Shown: positions 36,462 through 45,744, counted from the stretch's first letter. The stretch: DNA of 64,000 nt from Hofstenia miamia (GCA_004352715.1 SCFE01000118.1:335301-399300), one strand, 5' to 3'. Translations and numbers: made by a program. Notes: generated by a model not told the origin, from the sequence alone.

Positions 36462-37515
36462 CATGACCCCGGCGAGTTAATGTCTTTAGTCTCGATTGTT
36501 TGAAATTATGGACAAAATTGTAGAAAACAGGTGCAATGCATGCTAAGATCGAGTTTGTTTTGTGTACTCAAAATGTCCAGTTGAGTTTTTGGACCTAAGT
36601 CGTGCTTGTGTACTCGAACTTGACGCAAATTTCGAGTACTCGCCCTAATATTGTTATTATATCCAAGGTTTAGTTCCCGTACACAATACAACGTATCATG
36701 TAAAAGGGGAAATTGGAAATTTGCTATACGAATCGGGGAGAGCTCCAATATTAATATGTTTAAGCGCAACTAGGAGAAATTTTCTTGAATATCTCATTTG
36801 ATAGCCAATTTTGCCTTTAGTACTTGTAGCATGCTTAGAATGAGTTAATCTTTTATGAAATGAGTGATCTTTGTTTTTATATATACACGTTGCGTATTTT
36901 TCAAATAGTTCATTATCAACATTTTTTACAAATTAAATTATTTAATTTTTTTCTATTCTTGATAACTTGGCAAATTATTTTATAGGCTTTTTAAGATCCT
37001 TTCGATTCCTTTCCTTGATCCCTACTGCCCGGAGACCAGATGGATATAATTATATTCATTAAAAATAATCCATTTCTTAGGAATTGATAAATATCCAATG
37101 AAAAATGACATTGATAGAATACATCGATATGCTTTTCGTTCAATCATTTCTTAATGGTCATTTCCATCCAAATTTTTATTTAACTCTATTACGATGTATA
37201 TGATTTCATCCATTGATAAGGAATACAATATTTTTTACAACTAATATTATTATTCATCACTGACAACAGTTTAGGACGTTTGATGTTAAGGTCACCACAA
37301 CACAAGATCACAGATTTCTTTCCATTTATAATAGGGGATTTTTCTTCCAATAATTGCATTACATCCTTCAAATTTTGTTCAAAACAAAGTTAATTAATTT
37401 TGCATGATTAATTTGAGATTTATCCTGTGATACTTTAGTGTACGATATGTAATTCGTTCTGAACAAATATCATCTTTAGGGTATGCAAACAGCATACCAG
37501 ACAGTGATACGCCTT
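36458..37515. other. AT-rich stretch, no supported gene
   Basis: A minus-strand frame at 37189-37371 contains ILCCGDLNI, similar to the GDFN block of LINE endonucleases, but the surrounding motifs are missing. Confidence 0.3.
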
Positions 37516-37755
37516 GATATATATATATATATATATATANNNNNNNNNNNNNNNNNNNNNNNNNNNNNNNNNNNNNNNNNNNNNNNNNNNNNNNNNNNNN
37601 NNNNNNNNNNNNNNNNNNNNNNNNNNNNNNNNNNNNNNNNNNNNNNNNNNNNNNNNNNNNNNNNNNNNNNNNNNNNNNNNNNNNNNNNNNNNNNNNNNNN
37701 NNNNNNNNNNNNNNNNNNNNNNNNNNNNNNNNNNNNNNNATATATATATATATAT
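37516..37755. repeat. (TA)n microsatellite containing an assembly gap
   Basis: TA arrays on both sides of 200 N (37540-37739); the right array abuts a mariner MITE. Confidence 0.9.
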
Positions 37756-38306
37756 GATGAGTCAAAAAGTAATGATAATATCTATGTCATTTGAAAAATT
37801 TAAGTAGAAGGAAAACAAGTTTTGTCTTATTTGAAATAGCTATTCATACCCGTGATTTGAACTGAGTTTGAATTTGCTTATACTGCTGCTGGCCTCTTCA
37901 TACCAATTCATCAAAGTCTAGCGTTTTACGCTATATAAGGTTCAATCAATGGAGAGCACCAAAATTGAAATTCGCAGCAATGTCAAGTTTCTAACGAAAC
38001 TTGGTTGGAAGCCGGCTGACATCATTAATGCATTGAGCTCTGTCTACGAGGATAGTGCTCCTCCAGATCCCACTGTCTTCAGAATTCTTTCGAAAGGGAC
38101 TGGAATGATGGAAGCACCGCATGGAAAAGTGTCTGATGTGTGAAGGAGACTATGTAGAGAAATGATTCTTACTTTATTGAACTCTTACTTTATCATGTTA
38201 ATGATTTAACGAAAATCATGGTGTAGAAACTTTTTGTCAGAATACAAGATTCTGAAATTATTGTCACTCTTTTATAAAATTATCATTACTTTTTGACTCT
38301 CCCTCG
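37756..38306 (+). mobile_element. mariner-type deletion derivative (MITE)
   Basis: Both ends carry the inverted word GAGTCAAAAAGTAATGATAA (37759 on, and ending at about 38299 on the minus strand), and TA microsatellite borders both sides. Inside, 37949-38143 encodes the N-terminal helix-turn-helix of a SETMAR/mariner-type transposase: MESTKIEIRSNVKFLTKLGW, then KPADIINALSSVYEDSAPPD. After about 45 residues the match ends; the remaining 19 codons, the rest of the DNA-binding domain and the whole DDE domain are not recognisable or missing. It is therefore an internally deleted, non-autonomous copy of about 550 bp. Confidence 0.75.
37949..38143 (+). pseudogene. mariner transposase N-terminal helix-turn-helix
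   Basis: 64 codons from ATG. Residues 1-45 match the first helix-turn-helix of SETMAR-like mariner transposases (NVKFLTKLGWKPADIINAL then VYEDSAPP). The C-terminal 19 residues do not fit the family and result from the internal deletion. It has no catalytic residues. A DNA-binding-only peptide could in principle bind related termini, but there is no evidence of expression. Confidence 0.65.
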
Positions 38307-38307
38307 T

Positions 38308-38325
38308 ATATATATAATATATATA
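38308..38325. repeat. Short (TA)n run
   Basis: TA-rich junction between the mariner MITE and the Penelope-like 3' end. Confidence 0.85.
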
Positions 38326-38351
38326 TGACTTTAAAAGTCATGAAAAATATA

Positions 38352-38382
38352 GACCTGTTTCGATTCTGAAAATCATCATCAG
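38352..38382 (-). ncRNA. Hammerhead ribozyme-like motif in Penelope 3' region
   Basis: On the minus strand CTGATGA is followed by 14 nt (stem II GATT/AATC with a 5-nt loop) and GAAACAGGTC. The short stem III (ACAGGT) has one mismatch, and a C stands at the cleavage position. Stem I is only weakly paired by eye. The motif sits 72 bp after the Penelope stop codon. An inverted relative lies at 42568-42598. Confidence 0.5.
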
Positions 38383-38453
38383 TAACAAATACGCAGGGAA
38401 ATAAATATTTACAATTGACTACACTATTATAATACAAAACTACTGCATGCACA

Positions 38454-38735
38454 CTAGAATAAATTTAATGTTACCATGCTTTGTTGCTTATTTAGTAATT
38501 GATGTTTCTTTGTTTGCTTGATGATTAAAACTTCGCCTATCTTAGGATGTTGTGTTCTTAGTTGTATGTAAAAGTTTTTTTCTTTAGCTTGGTGTTCATG
38601 CATAAATATTTCTGATCTATCTTAGATGTCCATTAATATGCTCCTTCATTCTTGTTACCAAATGTCGCAATCATCCCATTTATTACTGTAGACAACAGAG
38701 GAAACTAAATTCTTTGGAATATGATCTTTATTTTG
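38454..38735 (-). pseudogene. Penelope-like element, GIY-YIG endonuclease C-terminus
   Basis: The minus-strand frame contains an RMKEHINGHL-like segment (with one break), then EHQAKEKNFYIQL, RTQHPKIGEVLIIKQ with the conserved Glu of the nuclease, LLNKQQSMVTLNLF and a stop at 38454. This is the C-terminal half of a Penelope-like GIY-YIG endonuclease: a basic xxxEH segment, an ExLxI helix, LNKQ and a final LxLF. At least two stops disrupt the upstream part, and the reverse transcriptase is missing. The same tail lies at 11844-11930. A hammerhead-like motif follows 72 bp downstream (left). It lies immediately outside the 5' end of the Gypsy pseudogene, in opposite orientation. Confidence 0.65.
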
Positions 38736-38788
38736 GAACATATCTTTAGTTTTATAAGAGGTAATTTTATTGAATAAAAATTTCAACT

Positions 38789-39293
38789 ATGAAGTTCGAG
38801 TTACCAGAATTTCGTGTGGCAGCTACTCCAGATCAGTGGCGGTGGTGGAAGCAAGCATTCATCGATACATTTTAGTTAACGAAATCACTCGGAGCAATTG
38901 AAAGCTGGACCTTCTTATCACGCTCTGCTTCTTTACGGTCACTAATTTTGACGATGCTATTGTTACCTTGAGCAACCAGTTTGTGAAGCTTACCAGGATC
39001 AAGTTTGCGCGGCATAAACTATTAAATGATGTGCAGAAAACTTCGGAAACGTTTAGCGAATTTGTTCAGAGACTTTGTGTTTTGGCTCTTGACTACTTCT
39101 TATTCGCGACGCTCTTGTTGCGGGCATACGATTAGATCACATACGTGCACGCTTGTTCGAAGCAAAGAGATAAAGCTACTCTTGATAACTGTGTATAGTT
39201 GGGATCTGCTATTGAACTCTCGATTGGATATTCAGTCATTTAGTATTTAGTCTACAAATTCTTTAGAACCGTCACCTACTGAATTCTCGGCTG
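38789..39293 (+). pseudogene. CsRn1-like Gypsy gag, N-terminal part
   Basis: The ATG at 38789 opens MKFELPEFRVAATPDQWRWW, a gag-like start with the P-x-x-W segment typical of CsRn1/Mag gag. A stop follows after 28 codons and the rest is spread over shifted frames. Recognisable is a stretch with VTLEQ.F..P..IKFARHKL followed by E(T)FSEFVQRL, the usual retroviral-type gag helix block. The region is clearly inactivated by several stops and frameshifts. It is followed directly by the zinc-knuckle part. Confidence 0.6.
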
Positions 39294-39295
39294 CA

Positions 39296-39610
39296 GTGGC
39301 TAAAGCAGACAATCCCACAAGAGGCCAGTCCCAATCCAAATGCTTCTTTCGTGGTAAAGGCCGTCATCCTATAGCACAATGTCCTGCCTTCAACAAGCGC
39401 TGCAATAAATGTGGAAAAAATGGGCATTGGGAACGGTGTTGCAAATCGAAGACTTCTACATCTCACATGGCCGCTTCAGAGCCTCAGCGGCAAGAAGAAA
39501 GCGGAATGCTCTGTGCTACTGGAGCCAACGTTTTTCACTCCGGAAATGGTACTGTGCCTGTAACTTTGAACGGCCGCATCAATGTTGAAGCATTGCTGAT
39601 TACTGGTTAG
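39296..39610 (+). pseudogene. Gypsy gag zinc knuckles and start of protease
   Basis: The frame has two CCHC-type zinc knuckles for RNA binding. The first, CFFRGKGRHPIAQC, has lost its second Cys (Arg instead). The second, CNKCGKNGHWERCC, is complete (CX2CX4HX4C). The frame then reaches the protease active site region, NVEALLITG, where the catalytic Asp of the DTG triad is Ile and a stop follows directly. Two knuckles before a fused protease fit the CsRn1/Mag part of Ty3/Gypsy. Confidence 0.75.
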
Positions 39611-40021
39611 TCACATTAATTTCTATCCAAGGAAACAACCTCAACAGCTGGTCTGATCGTGTGGGATTGGCAAGAATCTATCAAAATGGCCGACGCTTCT
39701 CCATGCAACATCGTTGGAATTTGCAATGCGAAACTCACTCTTGGGTCATATTCATACGACGATCTGATGCTTAAAGTGACAAACGGATTGGTGTGTCAAT
39801 GCATCTTGGGAAGAGATTTTCTGCAAAGGCCTAAGTCGACTGAATTTGTCTTCAGCAGGAGGAGTCCTAAATTACAAGCAACATGCACCAATTTTGCTTG
39901 TCTATCTATTGAGCCACTCATTCTAGTTGAATTTGCGACGCCACCAAAACCTTTAGCTAGCCCTAGTCAACGTAAGCATCCCGATGACGAATTTTTTATC
40001 AAACACGAAATTGCTAAATAG
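39611..40021 (+). pseudogene. Gypsy aspartic protease, C-terminal part
   Basis: Same frame as the zinc knuckles after the stop. ICNAKLTLGSYSYDDLMLKV and CILGRDFLQ correspond to the flap-to-end part of the retropepsin and its conserved ILGxDFL. The frame continues into the linker towards the reverse transcriptase and ends in DEFFIKHEIAK and a stop. The expected GPP/RPRRL region at the reverse transcriptase start is missing, so a deletion is likely here. Confidence 0.7.
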
Positions 40022-41119
40022 TCGAGCCATCAATTTCGCCTTTGCAAGCAAAAGGCCTGGTTGTTAAAGGCAAAAAGAAGCGTATGGTAGTCGATTACAC
40101 TCAGACGATTAATCGCTACACACCGGTCGATGCCTACCCGTTTTCAAAGATGGACATCCTTTTGAAAAAAGAGAGTTCTAACAAGTTTTTTTCGAAAGTC
40201 GATATGAGATTTGCGTACAATCAGTTGCCGTTGAGAAAAGCTGGCAGCCCATTTACCGCACTGGAAGCTGCTGGACGCTTATACCAATTTAAGCGTTTTC
40301 AGTATGGGTTAACCAATGCTGTTGCTTTTCAACGCGTCATAGACAATTTCATTGCCAACAACAATCTTCAACGCATGCACGCATATTTGGATGATGTCAT
40401 TATTGGTGGTCGAGATCAAGAAGAGCACGATTTTAGTCAACGTACATTTGTTGCTGCTGCAAAGAAATACAATTTAGAGATCAATCTAAAGAAGTCAGAA
40501 TTTTCCGTTTCTAAAATTAATTATTCACAGGATCCCGATCGCATAAAGGCCTTAGTTGAGTTCTCTGTACCGAAAACAATACCTCAGTTGAAAAGACTAG
40601 TTGGCTTACTGGCCTACAACTCGAAATGGGTGAAGAATTATGCCATTAAAATTAGACCAATTTTGGAAGCAGAGAGCAATAAAGAATTGTCATTACCTAA
40701 TGATGCATTACAAGGAATAAACGTCGTGACTAAAGAGATCTCACAAACTGTGTTGGCTACACCAAATGATCAACTGGGTCCATTTTGCTTTGAAACAGAT
40801 GCATCTGATGCCGCGATAGGCGCAACCTTGCAACAAAAGTTGAGGCCACTCGCTCACTTTTCTAGAACATTATCGGTAACATTAACGTCGAACGTCCAGC
40901 GTTGAGCGGGAATCAATGGCCATCATGGAATCATTTCGGAAATGGTGCCATTACCTCCTGACTTTTCCAGTAATCGTTAGTTATATTTTCTCTCATAACA
41001 AGTTGCGGATTAAAAACGATAAGCTTATCCGCTGGCGAGCTGAGCTCTTGGAGTTCCACTATGACTTGCAGTACCGTTCTGGCAACAAAACATTATCGCC
41101 GATGCACTCTCAAGAATAG
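40022..41119 (+). pseudogene. Gypsy reverse transcriptase and RNase H
   Basis: The long frame 40042-40905 (287 codons) contains reverse transcriptase motifs in order: KKKRMVVDYTQTINRYTPVD, FFSKVDMRFAY (first catalytic Asp, residue 54), the FQYGLTNAVAFQRV block and AYLDDVIIGG (catalytic Asp pair at residues 117-118). A deletion follows at KINYSQDPDR, where family members have a longer YLGH segment. RNase H starts at CFETDASDAAIGATL. A frameshift near 40905 moves the rest of RNase H to frame 40916-41119, with KIKNDKxxRWRxEL-like and YDLQYRSGNKTLSPM (conserved end ..ADxLSR degraded). The fingers N-terminus is missing. This is a member of the CsRn1-like clade by overall pattern. Confidence 0.8.
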
Positions 41120-41943
41120 TGGCAACCGAATCTGGCATCAATCTTACCAAACTTCATGATTAATTAGCACAAGCAGGTCTCACGAGGTTTTGGGAGTATA
41201 TTCGCCGCCATAGTATTCCCGTGACATTGGAAGAAGTCTGCAACATTGTCAGCAAATGTTGTTCATGTCAGTAAAAAACCACAGTTTTTTAAGCCGGGCA
41301 AATCTACATTAGTAAAAGCCACGCGTCCATTCGAAAGGCTTGCCATTGATTTTGTTGGACCCAAAATTCCCGCAAGGAATACTGGGAATCGATATTTGCT
41401 CACCATCATTGACGAATCTATTCAGTTTCCTTTTGCTTTTCCCACTAAAGACAAGGAAGCTAAAACTGTTACCCGTTGTTTTTCACAAATTTTTGCATTG
41501 TTTGAAACTCCTTTATTTATCCATAGCGATCTTGGAAGTGCATTCACTACAGAACACTACAAGAAATTTCTGATCTCCCGAGGAATTGCCAGTTCAAGGA
41601 CGTGTTCTTACAACACACGGTGTAATGGCCAAAATGAAAAATATAACGGTGTTATTTGGAAAGGTATCTTAACAATAATACATTACCACAATTTGTCTCA
41701 ATCTGACTGGGAGCAGATATTACCACAAGTACCAGCAGCTTTTCATTCCATAATTTGCATGATAACACATAGCCGGTTTTTGAAATTTCAACGGAAAGGT
41801 ACTCAAGGATTTTCTTTCCCCTATTGACTAACTTCTGGCAATGAAGCGTTGCTGATACGTCATGTTCGGTGCAAGAGCGATCCTATTGGTGATCCAGTTT
41901 AGATTCTCGATGTAATTTCGCAAAATTTTACGAGGATTCGCAC
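41120..41943 (+). pseudogene. Gypsy integrase
   Basis: A broken zinc-binding HHCC region (LHD...LTRFWEYIRRHSIPVT then CCSC, stops between) is followed by the catalytic core in one frame (41246-41827). The DD35E triad is complete: Asp in FERLAIDFVGPK (residue 35), Asp in FIHSDLGSAF (residue 95) and Glu in NGQNEKYNG (residue 131), with 35 residues between the last two. The core ends in an EQILPQVPAAFHSI block and a KGTQGFSFP segment, the usual CsRn1-clade pattern, and a stop. Downstream the C-terminal GPY/F-like region (LLIRHVR, then ILDV.. Q.. RIRTA) continues in another frame. Confidence 0.8.
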
Positions 41944-42288
41944 TGCAGGATGCAGAATCGAACTACCTCATTGGCTCCACTTTCGCCTTCTGAAACAGAA
42001 ACTATCCAGGAATGCACAACAGTTGCGATACTGGAAGAATCGAATCCTCGTAACGAATCGAATCCTTCTAACGTGATTTCTGCTGAAGATTATGCCAAGT
42101 CGTCCAATCCAACAACAGTTGTCCAGGATTTTGTCGATGTGGACCAGAGTGCTAATCCCAACGTTCTTACTAGCAATGGCACTTTGGAATCTTCCAAATT
42201 TTCCAAAGATACTTCGCAGTCCCGAAAGTCTAAGCCGCCTAAATGCCTGGAGATGCTAACGTCAGGACCCTATCATCTGTACTATTGA
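41944..42288 (+). pseudogene. Gypsy polyprotein C-terminal extension
   Basis: After the integrase a Ser/Asn/Glu-rich tail (frame 41950-42288) continues to KPPKCLEMLTSGPYHLYY and a stop. Low complexity and no motif of its own. An A-rich purine tract (42289-42305), possibly the polypurine tract, follows. Confidence 0.55.
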
Positions 42289-42567
42289 AAAAAAAGATGG
42301 GAAGAATATGAATAATTACTAATTGATTTTAATTAGTTACGTTTACCAGTTTTTCATAAGGTAAGCCAACGAGTACTGGATGTTGCATGTATAAAGGCTT
42401 TGCATTGTGCATAAATGTTTATGTTGATTTACGATAGTGTTGCTATTACTATTATGCTATGATTTTATAAAATAAAAGTTTAATATTTGTAAGCCTTTTT
42501 TACTTCAATAGTTTTTGTATAATAATAGTGTAATCAACTGTAAATATTTTTCCCCGAATATTTGTTA

Positions 42568-42598
42568 CTGAAGAGGATTTTCAGAATTGAAACCGGTC
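42568..42598 (+). ncRNA. Hammerhead ribozyme-like motif, inverted partner
   Basis: CTGAAGA (42568-42574), 14 nt with a stem II of ATT/AAT closed by G-T, then GAAACCGGTC. Here stem III is the full palindrome ACCGGT and C occupies the cleavage position. Compared with the copy at 38352-38382 the core residues are kept while stem II and III bases differ. Stem I is weak by eye. Confidence 0.5.
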
Positions 42599-42647
42599 TA
42601 TATTTTTCATAAATTTTGCAAAGCTCAGTATAATTACTTCTAATATA

Positions 42648-43078
42648 CAGGGTGGCCCAAAAGTAGGTTTACAGTTATCATTTAATATTTAAAGTTTTTA
42701 ACTAGATTATTTGAAAAAATAAAATATTTATTTTTTAGACGATATATTATTTCTCGTAAAGCCGGAGAAGTGTCAAAAATTTCTTCCCATGCTGTACGTA
42801 CCATCTCGGCATTTTCAGACTTCGAATATTGCTTTAATATCCATTTCCTTTTCTCTTGATTTAAATTATTCGCCATTAATCCTGAAATAAAAATATATCA
42901 CTAAGTAAAAAGTTGACTTTACAGAAATAAAATAAATTACAATTAACAAGGAAAAAGCTGTTTATGTAGGTTAGATTTATACTCTAAAAAGTATTTTATA
43001 TTGTTTGTGATTAGAAAGTATCTTCAACAATAGAAAAAATAGTTTAATATATCTGTAAACATACATTTGGCCACCCTG
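42648..43078 (-). mobile_element. Tc1/mariner-type deletion derivative (MITE)
   Basis: Termini CAGGGTGGCCCAAAAGTAGG and (minus strand) CAGGGTGGCCAAATGTATGT are inverted repeats of about 27 bp, with TA on both sides (42646-42647 and 43079-43080). The right TA is the start of a TA microsatellite. The interior encodes on the minus strand only the N-terminal DNA-binding part of a transposase (42682-42876). At 431 bp it is a non-autonomous internally deleted element. Confidence 0.8.
42682..42876 (-). pseudogene. Transposase N-terminal helix-turn-helix (DUF4817-like)
   Basis: From ATG at 42876 the 64 codons begin MANNLNQEKRKWILKQYSKS and continue ENAEMVRTAWEEIF then a YRLKNKY segment. This is the first helix-turn-helix of a widespread animal Tc1/mariner-related transposase family (LTxEQRxWILKxYWKxENA...IYRIRDKF). 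After that the sequence is unrelated and a stop follows. No DDE domain. The transposase remnant at 59.8-60.55 kb has related CAGGGTGG termini and probably belongs to the same group. Confidence 0.65.
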
Positions 43079-43111
43079 TATATATATATATATATATACA
43101 TAATATATATA
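43079..43111. repeat. (TA)n microsatellite
   Basis: TA-rich run between the MITE end and the next hAT-like element. Confidence 0.9.
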
Positions 43112-43911
43112 TAGTGTTGGAATTATTCCGTGCTATATTTCGGGCTGGGTCGTGCCGTTCCTATTTTGCAGTAATTTTCGTGTCCAAAACGTGCTCTTGC
43201 CAACTTTAAAATGCGTATAAAATATATTTGGTATTTGATTTTCTCAATCTATTAATTTGCATAATAAAACCATTGAAAATATCGTTTCTTGAACAATTTG
43301 TGAAGCAAAGTTGCGTTGATAAAGATGATTTATACTCCATTTCCATGGGTCTGATATGTAGTATTTTGGACGATGCTTGTCAAGTTTTTGTTAAATTACC
43401 AATGTATCTGAATGACGATCTGCAGAGGTTGATCAATCGTTCTTATCGTATAATCTATGGTAATAAAGATGGAGCATTTCAGATTGATATGCGTCGAACA
43501 GTCCTAGCTTTGAAGCTGCTAAACAAGGCCATACAAGTTGGTTATCACCTTAATTCCCTTATTTCTAGAAGGCACTATTACTCCGGCAAATTCGTTACTA
43601 AAATGTCACAGTGATCTAAGATTCAACCAATTTGTTCCGTTTTGTATACGCTATTCCAACCTCGCTGATTCGTTTTGTTAATTGTTAATCATTTACTGTT
43701 ATATTCCTAAAATATGCGCTGCTACTACTAATACTACTACTAATAGAAACAACTTACAGGAAAAAAAATTTTATTCGTACATGTTTAATTTAAGATGCTT
43801 ATTACACTCAACGAATTTTTTTTTGAAATTTCGTGCCGTGCATTGTCAATGCCTAACTGTGTTTTCTCGTGCCGTATTCATGCCAAAAATCAAGGAACGG
43901 TTCCAACACTG
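43112..43911. mobile_element. hAT-like element carrying a LINE fragment
   Basis: Ends TAGTGTTGGAATTATTCC and (minus strand) CAGTGTTGGAACCGTTCC are inverted repeats. CGTGCCG words cluster near both ends (43150; 43842, 43869), like subterminal repeats of hAT elements. TATATATA flanks both sides (43104-43111 and 43912-43919), consistent with an 8-bp duplication inside a TA array, though this cannot be proven in such sequence. The 800-bp interior holds the 3' part of a LINE ORF2. Confidence 0.6.
43228..43685 (+). pseudogene. LINE ORF2 C-terminal fragment, copy 1
   Basis: The frame to 43614 reads CVDKDDLYSISMGLICSILD and continues with LQRLINRSYRIIYGNKDG, RRTVLALKLLNKAIQVGYHL and NSLISRR. These correspond to the region after the reverse transcriptase in CR1/L2-like LINEs (a LQRxQNRALRIIYG-like helix, then LxxRRxxLxLxLLxK). 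After a frameshift near 43612 the words SDLRFNQFVPFCIRYSN continue the usual SFxPxxIxxWN ending, to a stop near 43680. No reverse transcriptase catalytic motifs are present. Confidence 0.55.
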
Positions 43912-45570
43912 TATATATATATATATATATAAAGTATGAAATATTGCATAAATCATTGCTTTTTTGGGGCGTTTTTCGTTTTCAGTAAGCATAATTGTAT
44001 CCTTTAAATGGATGGAGCATCTTTTGCACTATGACTTACTATATGGATGCACAAAATACAAAAATACATGCTTGCAGATCCAAAGGGATACATTTAGCCT
44101 AATGTAATGTGCATGTCAATTATGAACATATTAATCAAAAAATATGTATAAAGCTACAACATGCAGTGGGAAATCTGTTCATTACAGTGCTGAAATGAAA
44201 TGTGAGCTAAAGCCAGCATTTATCCATCTTACCAAAACACCATGTTAGAATGCCTTGCAAGGAATTTTGGAATGCCACTAAATAGCGATTGAGAACTCAT
44301 AACCATAAAAGCAGCATGGTGGAAACACCAGACTTGTGCCAAGCCCCCATCCCTAGTGTGGAATTCGTTCACATTCATGACACAACTGTGTTTCAACGAG
44401 ATCCAACTCCTTGCCTTATATTGATCTGGGCACAGCCAGGGTTTAGAGAGAGGGTTTTAACNATATGTAGTATTTTGGACGATGCTTGTCAAGTTTTTGT
44501 TAAATTACCAATGTATCTGAATGACGATCTGCAGAGGTTGATCAATCGTTCTTATCGTATAATCTATGGTAATAAAGATGGAGCATTTCAGATTGATATG
44601 CGTCGAACAGTCCTAGCTTTGAAGCTGCTAAACAAGGCCATACAAGTTGGTTATCACCTTAATTCCCTTATTTCTAGAAGGCACTATTACTCCGGCAAAT
44701 TCGTTACTAAAATGTCACAGTGATCTAAGATTCAACCAATTTGTTCCGTTTTGTATACGCTATTCCAACCTCGCTGATTCGTTTTGTTAATTGTTAATCA
44801 TTTACTGTTATATTCCTAAAATATGCGCTGCTACTACTAATACTACTACTAATAGAAACAACTTACAGGAAAAAAAATTTTATTCGTACATGTTTAATTT
44901 AAGATGCTTATTACACTCAACGAATTTTTTTTTGAAATTTCGTGCCGTGCATTGTCAATGCCTAACTGTGTTTTCTCGTGCCGTATTCATGCCAAAAATC
45001 AAGGAACGGTTCCAACACTGTATATATATATATATATATAAAGTATGAAATATTGCATAAATCATTGCTTTTTTGGGGCGTTTTTCGTTTTCAGTAAGCA
45101 TAATTGTATCCTTTAAATGGATGGAGCATCTTTTGCACTATGACTTACTATATGGATGCACAAAATACAAAAATACATGCTTGCAGATCCAAAGGGATAC
45201 ATTTAGCCTAATGTAATGTGCATGTCAATTATGAACATATTAATCAAAAAATATGTATAAAGCTACAACATGCAGTGGGAAATCTGTTCATTACAGTGCT
45301 GAAATGAAATGTGAGCTAAAGCCAGCATTTATCCATCTTACCAAAACACCATGTTAGAATGCCTTGCAAGGAATTTTGGAATGCCACTAAATAGCGATTG
45401 AGAACTCATAACCATAAAAGCAGCATGGTGGAAACACCAGACTTGTGCCAAGCCCCCATCCCTAGTGTGGAATTCGTTCACATTCATGACACAACTGTGT
45501 TTCAACGAGATCCAACTCCTTGCCTTATATTGATCTGGGCACAGCCAGGGTTTAGAGAGAGGGTTTTAAC
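43354..45570 (+). repeat. Exact 1.1-kb tandem duplication with an N at the join
   Basis: 43354-44461 and 44463-45570 appear identical over 1108 bp (offset 1109), with a single N at 44462. The second copy continues into unique sequence (TTACTTGAATGG) where the first stops. The exact identity, including the microsatellite lengths, and the N point to an assembly duplication more than a biological one. Confidence 0.85.
44463..44794 (+). pseudogene. LINE ORF2 C-terminal fragment, copy 2
   Basis: Second copy of the LINE fragment of 43354-43685, starting right after the N. Same frame and stop. The right end of the hAT-like element recurs at 45020. Confidence 0.55.
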
Positions 45571-45640
45571 TTACTTGAATGGCCAGACAACAGACCTGAC
45601 CTAAACTTTATCAAAAAGTTTATGACAAATTACAAAACAA
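45380..45640 (+). pseudogene. Tc1-like transposase remnant
   Basis: The frame 45398-45604 contains VFQRDPTPC, close to the FQQDNAPCH block with the second catalytic Asp of Tc1 transposases. After a frameshift, WPDNRPDLNFIKKF (from 45580) corresponds to WPxQSPDLNPIExxW, in which the catalytic Glu is now Lys. About 180 bp upstream are also found in the preceding tandem copy (44289-44461). Only the C-terminal third of the transposase is recognisable. Terminal repeats were not identified. Confidence 0.5.
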
Positions 45641-45744
45641 TAGCTTCACTTTGAGAGGCTCAATATCTAGCAACACGAATTTAAGGGAGCATTAATTCTA
45701 AAAATTGAGTTTCTGAATCAAAATTCGATACTTTTTCGTTTACT

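Larger units (their letters stand above)
38340..42620. mobile_element. Gypsy pseudogene bracketed by inverted Penelope 3' ends
   Basis: The Gypsy coding region (38789-42288) lacks recognisable direct long terminal repeats: comparing 38440-38788 with 42290-42510 shows no clear similarity. Instead, about 105 bp at 38340-38445 recur inverted at 42510-42614 with roughly 80% identity. The shared part includes the hammerhead-like motif and the words GAAAAATATAGACC and ACAAATA. On the left it is the 3' region of a Penelope-like element. So the Gypsy body lies between two opposed Penelope-type ends. Confidence 0.55.

Noticed and set aside
37189-37371. GDLNI word like a LINE endonuclease
   Set aside because: Single short motif with no supporting neighbours.
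38440-42510. Direct LTRs for the Gypsy element
   Set aside because: By eye, upstream and downstream flanks show no direct repeat; only the inverted Penelope-type segment was found.
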